From positions 1 through 64,000 of the forward strand of contig NZ_JAXEWM010000113.1 of NCBI RefSeq assembly GCF_034113885.1: a DNA stretch of 64,000 nt, given 5' to 3'. The notes beneath the pieces are model-generated. The model was not told the DNA's origin, did not search any database, and saw only the letters and a list, made by a program, of their open reading frames with translations. Below are positions 9,381 through 18,266 of this stretch, in pieces. How positions within the stretch are numbered: position 1 is the stretch's first letter; each line of letters begins with the position of its first letter. Source of the DNA: Intestinibacter sp034113885. Lineage in GTDB: Bacteria > Bacillota > Clostridia > Peptostreptococcales > Peptostreptococcaceae. Position numbers and translations under genes: made by a program.

Positions 9381-10655
9381 ATGCAACCTTTAGCAGATAA
9401 ACTAAGACCAGAGACTATAGACGATATGGTGGGGCAATCACATATAATTGGCAAGGGGAAGATAATAAACAAACTAATAGAAAATAAAACTATTCCAAAT
9501 ATGATTTTATACGGTCCTCCTGGAACAGGAAAGACAACTTTGGCGAATATAATAGCTAATGTAACCGGGAAAAAGTACATAAAGTTAAATGCAGTCAATT
9601 GTGGAGTCAAGGAAATAAAAGAGGCGATAGACAACAGTAAGAGAGATTTGTTTTCATATAATGGAATAATATTGATGCTCGACGAAATACAAGCATTAAA
9701 TAAAAAGCAGCAACAATCCCTACTTGAAGTAATAGAAGATGGCTCTGTAACCTTGATAGCTAGTACAGCAGATAATCCTTATTTTGTAGTGTATAAGGCT
9801 ATTTTAAGTAGAAGCACTGTATTTGAATTCAAGTCTATAACAAAGGAGGATATTTATAAAGGACTTAAAAGAGCCGTAGATAAATTAAATAATCTGTATA
9901 CATATGATAGTATAAATGTCGAAGAGGAAGCCTTAAAATATATAGCAAATACATGTAATGGAGATATGAGAAGTGCTTTAAATAAGCTAGAGCTTGTATT
10001 CAACATAGGAATAGATATTGGAAGCAATTCAGTTAATATAACATTGGAGAACACAATAAACTGCTCTAGTGTAAAAATAATGAACTACGACAACAAAGGC
10101 GACGACAGCTATTCTATATTATCTGCTTTTCATAAATCCCTTAGAGGGTCTGACGAAAATGCAGCAATCCACTATCTAGCTCGACTTATAAAAACACAGG
10201 ATATGCAATCTATAATCAGAAGGCTTTTATGTGTGGCTAGTGAGGATGTAGGACTTGCAGTTCCACAAGCTGTGACTATAACAAATGCCTGTGTTGAATC
10301 AGCTCTTAAACTGGGGTTTCCAGAGGCTAGACTTCCATTAGCTCAAGCGACTATATATTTAGCTAGATGTCCTAAGTCAAATTCAGTTATAACGGCTATT
10401 GATAAGGCATTATACGATTTAGATAATACAGAGACAGGAGAAATACCAGATCATCTAAAAGATGCACATTATGCTGGAGCAAAAAAATTAGGTAGAGGTC
10501 TAGAATATAAATACCCTCACGATTATCCAAATAATTATATAGACCAACAATATCTTCCAGATACACTAAAGGATAAGAAGTACTACGAACCTGGAAATAA
10601 TAAAAATGAACTGTCCTTTGAGCAATATTGGAAAAAATTAAAAAATGAATTTTAG
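9381..10655 (+). CDS. rarA: Replication-associated recombination protein A (MgsA/RarA AAA+ ATPase)
   Basis: 424 residues. RarA is a clamp-loader-like AAA+ ATPase acting at stalled forks. The N-terminus PLADKLRPETIDDMVGQ is the family signature, Walker A is GPPGTGKTT near residue 47, and Walker B is LMLDEIQ near 97. The C-terminal half holds the RarA tetramerisation and MgsA domains (ARLIKTQDM, EDVGLA, PDHLKDAHYAG). ATG 9381 is preceded by AAGGAG at the right distance; the open frame extends 22 codons upstream but runs through the codY terminator, so the longer protein is unlikely. Confidence 0.95.
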   Translation: MQPLADKLRPETIDDMVGQSHIIGKGKIINKLIENKTIPNMILYGPPGTGKTTLANIIANVTGKKYIKLNAVNCGVKEIKEAIDNSKRDLFSYNGIILMLDEIQALNKKQQQSLLEVIEDGSVTLIASTADNPYFVVYKAILSRSTVFEFKSITKEDIYKGLKRAVDKLNNLYTYDSINVEEEALKYIANTCNGDMRSALNKLELVFNIGIDIGSNSVNITLENTINCSSVKIMNYDNKGDDSYSILSAFHKSLRGSDENAAIHYLARLIKTQDMQSIIRRLLCVASEDVGLAVPQAVTITNACVESALKLGFPEARLPLAQATIYLARCPKSNSVITAIDKALYDLDNTETGEIPDHLKDAHYAGAKKLGRGLEYKYPHDYPNNYIDQQYLPDTLKDKKYYEPGNNKNELSFEQYWKKLKNEF

Positions 10656-10656
10656 T

Positions 10657-10697
10657 AGAAAAATCCTCTATCAGATTGAAGTAGAGGATTTTTCTTT
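10657..10697 (+). terminator. Terminator after rarA
   Basis: A 14-bp perfect stem (10657-10670 with 10682-10695), an 11-base loop, and T-rich sequence in and after the right arm. Confidence 0.88.
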
Positions 10698-10698
10698 G

Positions 10699-10727
10699 TT
10701 GATTATAAAATTGCTAATATTTATAAT
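10699..10727 (+). promoter_or_regulatory. Sigma-A-type promoter for the GNAT gene
   Basis: TTGATT, 17 bases, TATAAT, directly after the rarA terminator. The leader is about 60 bases. Confidence 0.65.
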
Positions 10728-10792
10728 ATTGATAGAAAAGCTTTATTTTAAAGTCGAATTAAAAAGGAGTAGAGGTAATTTGGGGGATTTAA

Positions 10793-11569
10793 ATGATTAA
10801 AAGAATAGATAGAAAGTATGAAAAAAAAGTCATAGAATATTTAAATTTAGAAAAGGAAATAAATACATTTAGCTTACAGGAATTAAAAAATTACGGATTT
10901 GAAAATATATTTTATAAAATATATTGCGATATAGATGAAGATGGAAATATAAATGGAATCCTCTTCAGATGCTTTGAATATTTAACCTTTTATTCTTACG
11001 GAGATTTTGATGTAGATGGATTTTGTGAATTGATTTCAGATATGGAGTTCAATGAGATAAGTGGTAAATCTAGCTGTGTAGATTTAATTGCAAATAAACT
11101 AGGTCTGCTCAAATATAGAAGAGTTCATTTATGTAGATTATTATCTATAGATAAATACGAAGAAGAGATTGATGATAATTTTAAATTAAAAAAAATAAAT
11201 ATATTTAATATTAAAAAGGTCGTAAAGCTATACGAAGAAATCGATGAATTTCAAAATACAACGATAGAAAATGTAAGGTTAAATTTAAGAAGTGGAAGGG
11301 GCTATTGTATTGAACACAAAAAGAAAATAATTTCTATGGCAAAATCGACAGCTGAAAACCAAAACACGGCTATGATTATAGGTGTTGGAACTCATCATGA
11401 TTACAGAAATAGAGGCCTTGCTACTAAATGTATGATGAAGCTTTGTAGTGAGCTTTTAGATAAAAATATAATTCCTTGCTTGTTTTATGATAATGAAGAG
11501 GCGGGAAAAATTTATAAAAAATTAGGATTTGAAACAATAGATAACTGGAGTATATACTATAAAGAATAA
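10793..11569 (+). CDS. GNAT-family N-acetyltransferase of unknown substrate
   Basis: 258 residues. The C-terminal half is a GNAT domain: the acetyl-CoA-binding motif A is VGTHHDYRNRGLATKC (starting near residue 198), and the end NEEAGKIYKKLGFETI is the usual last strand-helix pair. The N-terminal 130 residues look like a decayed or divergent second GNAT-like half, an arrangement seen in two-domain predicted acetyltransferases. The substrate cannot be inferred. GGGGG lies about ten bases before the ATG. No terminator was identified in the 160-base gap before iscR. Confidence 0.82.
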   Translation: MIKRIDRKYEKKVIEYLNLEKEINTFSLQELKNYGFENIFYKIYCDIDEDGNINGILFRCFEYLTFYSYGDFDVDGFCELISDMEFNEISGKSSCVDLIANKLGLLKYRRVHLCRLLSIDKYEEEIDDNFKLKKINIFNIKKVVKLYEEIDEFQNTTIENVRLNLRSGRGYCIEHKKKIISMAKSTAENQNTAMIIGVGTHHDYRNRGLATKCMMKLCSELLDKNIIPCLFYDNEEAGKIYKKLGFETIDNWSIYYKE

Positions 11570-11627
11570 AATAAAATCTCAAGAAACATAGTATTTTCAA
11601 TGGATTTAGAAAAAAACTTTTAATTCT

Positions 11628-11640
11628 GACTAAAATAGTC
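11628..11640 (+). promoter_or_regulatory. IscR type-1-like operator core
   Basis: GACTAAAATAGTC is a dyad (GACTA, AAA, TAGTC) that fits the core of the Escherichia coli IscR type-1 site, GACTRWWWYAGTC, at every position; the outer flanks match poorly. It lies just upstream of the -35 box of the iscR operon, a good place for autoregulation. Confidence 0.55.
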
Positions 11641-11650
11641 CAAATTAATG

Positions 11651-11679
11651 TTGACAAAATTACTAGGGTATAATACAAT
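11651..11679 (+). promoter_or_regulatory. Promoter of the iscR-iscS-iscU operon
   Basis: Consensus TTGACA, a 17-base spacer and TACAAT. A TATAAT within the spacer is only 12 bases from the -35 box and was not chosen. Confidence 0.7.
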
Positions 11680-11696
11680 AATATCATAAAGATAAA

Positions 11697-11715
11697 TCCT
11701 ACCAAAAAAGTAGGA
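11697..11715 (+). promoter_or_regulatory. Second dyad in the iscR leader
   Basis: TCCTAC and GTAGGA separated by seven bases, just downstream of the predicted transcription start. The spacing and GG/CC half-sites resemble operators of Rrf2-family regulators (CymR or IscR type 2), but the match is partial. Confidence 0.4.
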
Positions 11716-11732
11716 ATAAAAAGGGTGATAAA

Positions 11733-12206
11733 ATGAAATTATCAACAAAAGGTAGATACGGGCTCAAGGCTATGTTTGAATTATCACTCAACCATAGTAA
11801 AGGACCTGTATCGATAAAAAGTATTGCCAGTAAACAAAATATACCTGAGCAGTATTTAGAGCAGATTTTTTCAAAATTAAAAAAAGCTAATCTAATAAAA
11901 AGTGTAAGGGGTGCCCAAGGTGGGTATTTATTATCTAGGAGGGCAAGTGATATAACAGTATACGACATATTAGTTGTGCTTGAAGGACCTATATCGATTT
12001 CTGATTGCTTATCAGATGAAGGGGTATGTGAAAATTCAAATAGCTGTGTTACAAAGCTAGTATGGGCTAAGATGAGAGATGCTATGGAAAATGTCATGAA
12101 ATCTATTACACTTTGTGATATGGTAAACGATTATTATGAAAATAATAATATAAATAGATTAGAAAATGATATTTATTGCTTGATGAATAATGAAATAAAG
12201 AAATAG
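11733..12206 (+). CDS. iscR: Rrf2-family regulator, IscR-like with three-cysteine cluster
   Basis: 157 residues. An N-terminal winged helix (STKGRYGLKAMFELS to the GGYLLSR wing, about 1-70) is followed by a dimer helix. The stretch DCLSDEGVCENSNSC carries three cysteines spaced Cys-x6-Cys-x5-Cys, nearly the Cys-x5-Cys-x5-Cys that holds [2Fe-2S] in E. coli IscR. The sulfur regulator CymR of Bacillus lacks such a cluster, so an Fe-S-sensing IscR role is favoured by the residues and by the downstream iscS and iscU. It is only 13 bases from iscS. Likely autoregulated through the dyads upstream. Confidence 0.85.
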   Translation: MKLSTKGRYGLKAMFELSLNHSKGPVSIKSIASKQNIPEQYLEQIFSKLKKANLIKSVRGAQGGYLLSRRASDITVYDILVVLEGPISISDCLSDEGVCENSNSCVTKLVWAKMRDAMENVMKSITLCDMVNDYYENNNINRLENDIYCLMNNEIKK

Positions 12207-12219
12207 GGAGATGACTATT

Positions 12220-13416
12220 ATGGAAAAAAGAAGATTATATATGGATTATTCAGCAACTACACCAGTTAAAAAAGAAGTTTTAGAGGCTATGATGCCTTAC
12301 TATACAACATATTTTGGTAACGCTTCAAGCTTCCATCAATTTGGTAGAGAAGCAAAAGAAGGACTAGACAAAGCCAGAGCTCAAGTTGCAGCTTTAATAA
12401 ATGCTGAACCAAGGGAAGTATTTTTCACTAATGGTGGTACTGAAAGTGACAACTGGGCTTTAGAAGGAACTGCTTTTGCGAGAAAAGACAAAGGAAATCA
12501 TATAATAACTACTAAAATAGAACATCATGCTATACTTCACACTTGCGAATACTTACAAAAGGTTCATGGATTTGAAGTTACTTACTTAGATGTAGATGCA
12601 GAAGGTAAAGTAGATTTAGATCAATTAAAGAGAGTTATAAGCGATAATACAATACTTGTAAGTGTAATGTACGCTAACAACGAAGTGGGAACTATACAAC
12701 CTATAAAAGAGATAACTAAAATAGCTCATCAATACGGAGCTTTAATGCATACAGATGCAGTTCAAGCAAGTGGTAATATACCAGTAGATGTAAAAGATTT
12801 GGATGTGGATTTAATGAGTATGTCTGGACATAAAATATATGGACCTAAAGGAATAGGTGCTTTATTTGTTAAGAAAGGTGTAAAAATTCACAACTTTATA
12901 CATGGTGGAGCTCAAGAGAAAAAGAAAAGAGCTGGTACAGAAAATATACCTGCAATAGTAGGATATGGAAAAGCTGCAGAACTTGCTAAAGCTAATATGG
13001 ATCACCACGTAAAAGAACTTACAAGACTTAGAGAAAAATTATTAAATGGAATAGTTGAAACTATACCACATGTAAAAATAAACGGTCATAGAACTGATAG
13101 ATTACCAGGGAATGCAAATATATCATTTGAATTTATAGAAGGTGAAGGAATATTATTACTTCTTGATCAATTAGGAATAGGAGCATCAAGTGGTTCAGCT
13201 TGTACATCAGGATCATTAGACCCATCACACGTACTTATGGCTTTAGGATTACCACATGAATTAGCTCATGGTTCTTTAAGACTTACAGTTGGAGATTTCA
13301 CAACTGAAGATGATATAGATTATATACTAGAAAATTTACCAAAAGTAATAGCTAGACTTAGAGAATTATCTCCATTATATCAAACTTATTTAAAAGAGCA
13401 TCCAGAAGAAAAATAA
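12220..13416 (+). CDS. iscS: Cysteine desulfurase IscS/NifS
   Basis: 398 residues, a PLP enzyme that takes sulfur from cysteine and passes it as persulfide to IscU and to MnmA. The PLP lysine is in MSGHKIYGPKG; the catalytic cysteine is in the group-I loop SSGSACTSGSLDPSHV. HHA of the cofactor site is in KIEHHAILHTCEYL. ATG 12220 is preferred over ATG 12211 because AGGGAG ends one base before the latter. The gene lies between iscR and iscU, so the cluster is a minimal ISC system; hscA, hscB and ferredoxin are absent here. Confidence 0.96.
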   Translation: MEKRRLYMDYSATTPVKKEVLEAMMPYYTTYFGNASSFHQFGREAKEGLDKARAQVAALINAEPREVFFTNGGTESDNWALEGTAFARKDKGNHIITTKIEHHAILHTCEYLQKVHGFEVTYLDVDAEGKVDLDQLKRVISDNTILVSVMYANNEVGTIQPIKEITKIAHQYGALMHTDAVQASGNIPVDVKDLDVDLMSMSGHKIYGPKGIGALFVKKGVKIHNFIHGGAQEKKKRAGTENIPAIVGYGKAAELAKANMDHHVKELTRLREKLLNGIVETIPHVKINGHRTDRLPGNANISFEFIEGEGILLLLDQLGIGASSGSACTSGSLDPSHVLMALGLPHELAHGSLRLTVGDFTTEDDIDYILENLPKVIARLRELSPLYQTYLKEHPEEK

Positions 13417-13492
13417 TTTGAAAATCGACTTATAATAATATAAGCTTTAATATAGATAGAGAATATAAAATTAATTTAGGAGGAACAAGATT

Positions 13493-13936
13493 ATGCAATA
13501 TAGTGATAAAGTAATGGAACATTTCTTACATCCAAGAAATGTTGGTGAAATAGAAAATGCAAGTGGTGTAGGTGAAGTAGGAAACGCTAAATGTGGAGAT
13601 ATAATGAAAATCTATTTAGACGTTGAAGACGAAATAATAAAAGACGTTAAATTCCAAACATTTGGATGCGGTTCTGCAATAGCTAGTTCATCAATGGCTA
13701 CAGAGCTTATAAAAGGTAAAAGCATACATGAAGCTTTAGCATTAACAAACAAAGCTGTAGCAGAAGCTTTAGATGGACTTCCACCAGTAAAAATGCACTG
13801 TTCAGTTTTAGCAGAACAAGCTATAAAGGCTGCTCTTGTAGATTATGCTAAGAAAAATAACGTAAGTATACCAGAATTAGATGATTTCGTTCCAGACGAA
13901 GATCACGATCACGGTGTAGAAGAAGACGATGAATAA
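13493..13936 (+). CDS. iscU: Fe-S cluster scaffold IscU/NifU N-terminal type
   Basis: 147 residues. The three scaffold cysteines are in NAKCGD, FGCGSAIASSS and KMHCSVLAEQA, and the Asp of CGD is the residue that tunes cluster release. The last 20 or so residues (DDFVPDEDHDHGVEEDDE) are a very acidic, His-containing tail beyond the IscU fold. The LPPVKMH motif corresponds to the chaperone-binding LPPVK, although hscA is not in the window. Strong AGGAGG site. It ends the operon at a terminator. Confidence 0.95.
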   Translation: MQYSDKVMEHFLHPRNVGEIENASGVGEVGNAKCGDIMKIYLDVEDEIIKDVKFQTFGCGSAIASSSMATELIKGKSIHEALALTNKAVAEALDGLPPVKMHCSVLAEQAIKAALVDYAKKNNVSIPELDDFVPDEDHDHGVEEDDE

Positions 13937-13958
13937 TAATTATTAAATTAAATAAAGG

Positions 13959-13991
13959 AAAAATCTTTGGGGCCTTCTCAAAGATTTTTTC
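13959..13991 (+). terminator. Terminator after iscU
   Basis: An 11-bp stem (AAAAATCTTTG with CAAAGATTTTT), a 9-base loop and trailing Ts. Confidence 0.88.
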
Positions 13992-14071
13992 ATTTTCGAT
14001 ATATTTTTTGTTTAATACTTTTAAATTTATCTCAAAATAGATATAATATAAAAACGAGGTGATAAAGTAGA

Positions 14072-15160
14072 ATGAAGAAAAAGGTAATGATAGGTATGAG
14101 CGGCGGAGTAGACAGCTCTGTTGCAGCTTATTTATTAAAAAAACAAGGATACGATGTAGTTGGAGTAACTATGAAATTGTGGCAAGACGATGAGGAGTAC
14201 GACTTAATAGAAAATGAAGGTGGATGCTGTTCTTTAGAAGCCGTAGAAGATGCGAGAAGTGTTGCCCAAAAGTTAGACATACCATTTTACGTGTTGAACT
14301 TTAAAGAAGTATTTAAAGAGAAGGTAATAGATTATTTTATAGATGAATATATAAATGGGAGAACGCCAAACCCATGTATAGCCTGCAATAAGCATATAAA
14401 ATTTGACGATTTATATAGAAGGGCTAAACAAATAGGATGCGACTATGTAGCTACAGGTCACTATGCTAGAATTGAAAAGGATGAAGAAACTGGTAGATAT
14501 CTTCTTACAAAATCAGTTACAGATAAAAAGGACCAAACTTACGCTCTATACAATATGACGCAAGATCAGCTAGAGCATACATTGCTTCCTATAGGTGATT
14601 ACGAAAAAGAAAAAGTAAGAGAAATGGCTAAAGAATTAGGACTTATAGTACACAATAAGCCAGACAGCCAAGAAATATGCTTCGTAAAAGATAACGACTA
14701 TGCAAATTATGTAAAAAGACATTCAAATAAAAGAATAAAAGAAGGAAATTTTGTAGATACTAATGGTAAGGTGCTTGGAAGACATAAAGGTATCGTAAAC
14801 TACACTATAGGACAACGTAAGGGCTTAGGTATAGCATTTGGTAAGCCTATGTTCGTAATAGACATAAATGCCAAGAATAATACTGTAGTATTAGGAGATA
14901 ACGAGGATTTATTCAAACACAACCTAATCGCAAAGGATGTAAACTTTATATCAGTAGAGGATATAACAGAGCCTATTAGAGTAAAGGCTAAGGTAAGATA
15001 CTCTGCAAGACCAGCAGATGCTACAGTTTACAAGGTCGCAGAGGACAAGATAAAAATTGTATTTGACGAAGCACAAAGAGCCATAACAAAAGGACAGTCT
15101 GTAGTTATGTATGACGGAGATAAAGTAGTCGGAGGAGGCATAATAGAAAGTAGCTTTTAG
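14072..15160 (+). CDS. mnmA: tRNA-specific 2-thiouridylase MnmA
   Basis: 362 residues. MnmA adds sulfur to C2 of the wobble uridine of Lys, Glu and Gln tRNAs, using ATP and persulfide sulfur that comes from a cysteine desulfurase; the iscS gene upstream is the natural donor. The PP-loop SGGVDSS is at about residues 9-15, one catalytic cysteine is in NPCIACNKHIKF and the second in DSQEICFV. The C-terminal beta-barrel has the usual GQRKGLGIA start. A TATAAT lies about 25 bases before the ATG, without a clear -35 box. This short type is the normal bacterial enzyme. Confidence 0.96.
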   Translation: MKKKVMIGMSGGVDSSVAAYLLKKQGYDVVGVTMKLWQDDEEYDLIENEGGCCSLEAVEDARSVAQKLDIPFYVLNFKEVFKEKVIDYFIDEYINGRTPNPCIACNKHIKFDDLYRRAKQIGCDYVATGHYARIEKDEETGRYLLTKSVTDKKDQTYALYNMTQDQLEHTLLPIGDYEKEKVREMAKELGLIVHNKPDSQEICFVKDNDYANYVKRHSNKRIKEGNFVDTNGKVLGRHKGIVNYTIGQRKGLGIAFGKPMFVIDINAKNNTVVLGDNEDLFKHNLIAKDVNFISVEDITEPIRVKAKVRYSARPADATVYKVAEDKIKIVFDEAQRAITKGQSVVMYDGDKVVGGGIIESSF

Positions 15161-15213
15161 ATAAAAATTCGACTTGATAATCTTTGAATAGAGCTTTTAA
15201 AATAAAATATTTG

Positions 15214-15242
15214 TTGACAAAATACAATTTATAATTTAAATT
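15214..15242 (+). promoter_or_regulatory. Promoter for the alaS T-box transcript
   Basis: Perfect TTGACA, a 17-base spacer and a weak TAAATT. A TATAAT also lies in this AT-rich stretch but only ten bases from the -35 box. Confidence 0.45.
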
Positions 15243-15270
15243 AATATTAGTAATTAATATTTAAAATACA

Positions 15271-15502
15271 GCGAAGAGGAATAGTAAAATATTCGATGGC
15301 TTTACAGAGAGAGGACATTGGTGAGAGTCTTTAAGTACAGGATATTTGAAGCAGCCTTGGAGTAGCAATCAGGAGTTTAGTATGGATTGTCGGTAGTTAC
15401 GTTATAGCTAAGGTTTTCCGAAGATGCCATTTTTATGGTAACTAGGGTGGTACCGCGAATACACCTCGCCCCTATAATTTATTTATAGGTGCGAGGTTTT
15501 TT
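15271..15502 (+). promoter_or_regulatory. T-box riboswitch controlling alaS
   Basis: This fills most of the 395-base gap before alaS. The T-box proper AGGGTGGTACCGCG is at 15444-15457; its TGGT bulge pairs with tRNA ending ACCA, as tRNA-Ala does. Upstream are the typical start GAAGAGGAATAGTA and the AGAGAG bend. The likely specifier is GCA (15351-15353), or the adjacent GCC, both alanine codons. The terminator follows: a 13-bp stem with one mismatch (15464-15476 with 15484-15496) and six Ts. Uncharged tRNA-Ala should favour the antiterminator and raise alaS transcription. I did not fold the element. Confidence 0.93.
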
Positions 15503-15555
15503 AATTTTATAACAATCAAATTGTAATATATTGAAAATTTAGGAGGTAATAAATT

Positions 15556-18195
15556 ATGAAAAAAATGGGTTGTAATGAAATAAGAAAAGCTTTCTCAGAT
15601 TTCTTTGAATCTAAGGAACATTATATAGGTAAAAGTTCTTCTTTAATACCTAAAAACGATAAAAGTTTACTTTTAATAAACTCAGGGATGGCTCCACTTA
15701 AAAATTACTTTTCAGGAGTTGAGGTTCCACCAAAAAACAGAATGAGTACAGTTCAAAAATGTATAAGAACTGGAGATATAGAAAATGTAGGTAAAACTGC
15801 TAGACATGGTACTTTCTTTGAAATGATGGGTAACTTCTCATTTGGAGATTATTTTAAAGAAGATGCTATAAAATGGGCTTGGGAATTTGTAACTGAACAT
15901 CTACATATACCAGAAGAAAAAATATGGGTTACAGTTTATTTAGATGATGATGAAGCTCGTGATTTATGGTTAAAACACACAAGTATACCAGCAGAAAGAA
16001 TAGTAAGATTAGGTAAAGATGATAACTTCTGGGAAATAGGTCTAGGACCATGTGGACCTTGTTCAGAAATGTACTACGATAGAGGTGAAGAATACGGCTG
16101 CGGAAGTCCTGACTGTAAACCAGGATGCGACTGCGATAGATACTTAGAATTCTGGAATCTAGTATTCACTCAATTTGACAGACAAGAAGACGGTAGTTAT
16201 CCTGCTCTTGAACATAAAAACATAGATACTGGTATGGGTCTTGAAAGAATGGGATGCATAATGCAAGATGTAGACAATATATTCGAAGTAGATACTATAA
16301 GAGCTATAATAGACGAAATAGAAAAAATTTCAGGCGTTAAATATGGTGAAGACCACAATAAAGACGTATCAATAAGAATAATAACTGACCATATAAGAGC
16401 AACAAGCTTTATGATAGCTGACGGTATACTTCCATCAAATGAAGGTCGTGGATATGTTCTTAGAAGATTATTAAGAAGAGCTGCTCGTCATGGTAAATTA
16501 TTAGGAATAAAAGAAGACTATCTATATAATTTATTCGATGTAGTTAAACAAGTTAGTGGAGAAGCTTATCCAGAGCTTGTTGAAAAAGAAGGATATATCA
16601 AAAAGGTTATAAAAATAGAAGAAGAAAAATTCAACGAAACAATAGACCAAGGTAGTGAAATATTAAATTCTTATATAGAAGAATTAAAAGCAAGTGGCCA
16701 AAAGACATTAGCTGGTGAAAAAGTATTTAAATTATACGATACTTATGGATTCCCAATGGACTTAACTCAAGAAATACTAGAAGAAGTTGGATTTGATTTA
16801 GATGAAGATGGATTTAACGAAGAAATGGACAAACAAAGAGAAAGAGCTAGAAGTGCTAGAGGTAATATGGAAGGTGAAAGCTGGAAGGAAGATCCACTTT
16901 CTACTTTAGACTCTTCTGTAGCATCTACATTTGAAGGATACGATCATCTTACAACTGTAGGTAAAGTAACTGCTATAGTTAAAGACGATCAAATAGTAGA
17001 TACTATAAAAGAAGGAGACGAAGCAGTAGTAGTGCTTGACAAAACTACTTTCTATGCAGAAGGTGGAGGTCAAGTTGGTGATCACGGTATATTAGAAAAT
17101 GAAAATGCAGTATTTGAAGTTATAAATACTAAAAAAGGTGCAAATAATACAATAAAACACATAGGTATTGTGAAAAAAGGTAGCATAAATACTAAAGATG
17201 ATTTAAAATCATTAGTAAATAGAGAATTAAGAATGGCATCTGCTAGAAACCATTCAGCTACTCACTTACTACACAAGGCTTTAAAAGAAACTTTAGGAGA
17301 ACACGTTAACCAAGCAGGTTCATTAGTAACTCCAGATAGACTTAGATTCGATATAACTCACTTTGAACCAATATCAAAGGACGAACTAGAAATAGTAGAA
17401 AGAAAAGTAAACGACGTTATTTTACAATCTCTTGATATAAACTGTGAAGTTATGGGTATAAATGAAGCTAAGGATAAAGGCGCTATGGCTTTATTCGGTG
17501 AAAAATACGGCGACGAAGTAAGAGTTGTATCTATGGGAGATTATTCAATAGAACTTTGTGGAGGTACTCACTTAACAAATACTTCACAAGTAGGATTATT
17601 CAAAATACTATCTGAAGGTGGAGTAGCAGCTGGAGTAAGAAGAATAGAAGCTATTACAGGAAGAAGTGTATATGAATACTTAAATTCAAGAGATGAATTA
17701 ATAGAAGAAGCTTGTACAGCTCTAAAAACAAAAGAAGATAATTTAGTAAATAGAGCACATGCTTTAGTAGAAGAAAATAAATCTCTAGCAAAAGAATTAC
17801 ACGATGTAAAAGCTAAAATGAGCTTACAATCAGCTGATAAGTTTATGGACTCTAAAGTAGAAGTAAATGGAATTAACTTAGTAACTGCAAAATTCGAAGG
17901 AATGGATATGAACTCATTAAAGGAAATGGCAGATAATCTAAGAGATAAATTACAAAGTGGTGTAGTAGCAATCTCTAATGTAAGTGATTCTAAAGTAAAC
18001 TTCGTAGTTACAGCAACTAAAGACGTAATAGAAAAAGGAATCCACAGTGGAAACATAGTAAAAGAAATCGCTAAAATCGCAGGTGGAAAAGGTGGCGGAA
18101 GACCTAACATGGCTCAAGCTGGAGCACCTGACGCTACAAAGATAGATGAAGCTCTAAGCTATGCTAGTGAGGTTATCAAAAGCCAAGTAAAATAA
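15556..18195 (+). CDS. alaS: Alanyl-tRNA synthetase
   Basis: 879 residues, full length. The class II catalytic core holds motif 2 and 3 elements (GKTARHGTFFEMMGNFSFGDYF, and NEGRGYVLRRLLRRAARHG), followed by the editing domain with the zinc ligands HSATHLLH (about residue 570) and CGGTH (about 665), and the C-terminal DHHA1/C-Ala domain ending with GGKGGGRPNMAQAG. The enzyme charges tRNA-Ala and removes mischarged Ser and Gly. AGGAGG is nine bases upstream. Expression is set by the T-box. Confidence 0.98.
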   Translation: MKKMGCNEIRKAFSDFFESKEHYIGKSSSLIPKNDKSLLLINSGMAPLKNYFSGVEVPPKNRMSTVQKCIRTGDIENVGKTARHGTFFEMMGNFSFGDYFKEDAIKWAWEFVTEHLHIPEEKIWVTVYLDDDEARDLWLKHTSIPAERIVRLGKDDNFWEIGLGPCGPCSEMYYDRGEEYGCGSPDCKPGCDCDRYLEFWNLVFTQFDRQEDGSYPALEHKNIDTGMGLERMGCIMQDVDNIFEVDTIRAIIDEIEKISGVKYGEDHNKDVSIRIITDHIRATSFMIADGILPSNEGRGYVLRRLLRRAARHGKLLGIKEDYLYNLFDVVKQVSGEAYPELVEKEGYIKKVIKIEEEKFNETIDQGSEILNSYIEELKASGQKTLAGEKVFKLYDTYGFPMDLTQEILEEVGFDLDEDGFNEEMDKQRERARSARGNMEGESWKEDPLSTLDSSVASTFEGYDHLTTVGKVTAIVKDDQIVDTIKEGDEAVVVLDKTTFYAEGGGQVGDHGILENENAVFEVINTKKGANNTIKHIGIVKKGSINTKDDLKSLVNRELRMASARNHSATHLLHKALKETLGEHVNQAGSLVTPDRLRFDITHFEPISKDELEIVERKVNDVILQSLDINCEVMGINEAKDKGAMALFGEKYGDEVRVVSMGDYSIELCGGTHLTNTSQVGLFKILSEGGVAAGVRRIEAITGRSVYEYLNSRDELIEEACTALKTKEDNLVNRAHALVEENKSLAKELHDVKAKMSLQSADKFMDSKVEVNGINLVTAKFEGMDMNSLKEMADNLRDKLQSGVVAISNVSDSKVNFVVTATKDVIEKGIHSGNIVKEIAKIAGGKGGGRPNMAQAGAPDATKIDEALSYASEVIKSQVK

Positions 18196-18210
18196 TACTT
18201 TGAAAAATTA

Positions 18211-18245
18211 CCAAAGGCTCTAATTTTTAGAGCTTTTGGGATTTT
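18211..18245 (+). terminator. Probable terminator after alaS
   Basis: Hairpin of CCAAAGGCTCTA with TAGAGCTTTTGG (one G-T pair), then a T-rich but interrupted tail. Some read-through into ireB is likely. Confidence 0.6.
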
Positions 18246-18266
18246 AATTTAATAGGGGGCTTTAAG

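Noticed and set aside
11651..11674. TTGACA with TATAAT in front of iscR
   Set aside because: The spacing is only 12 bases; TACAAT five bases further gives the normal 17.
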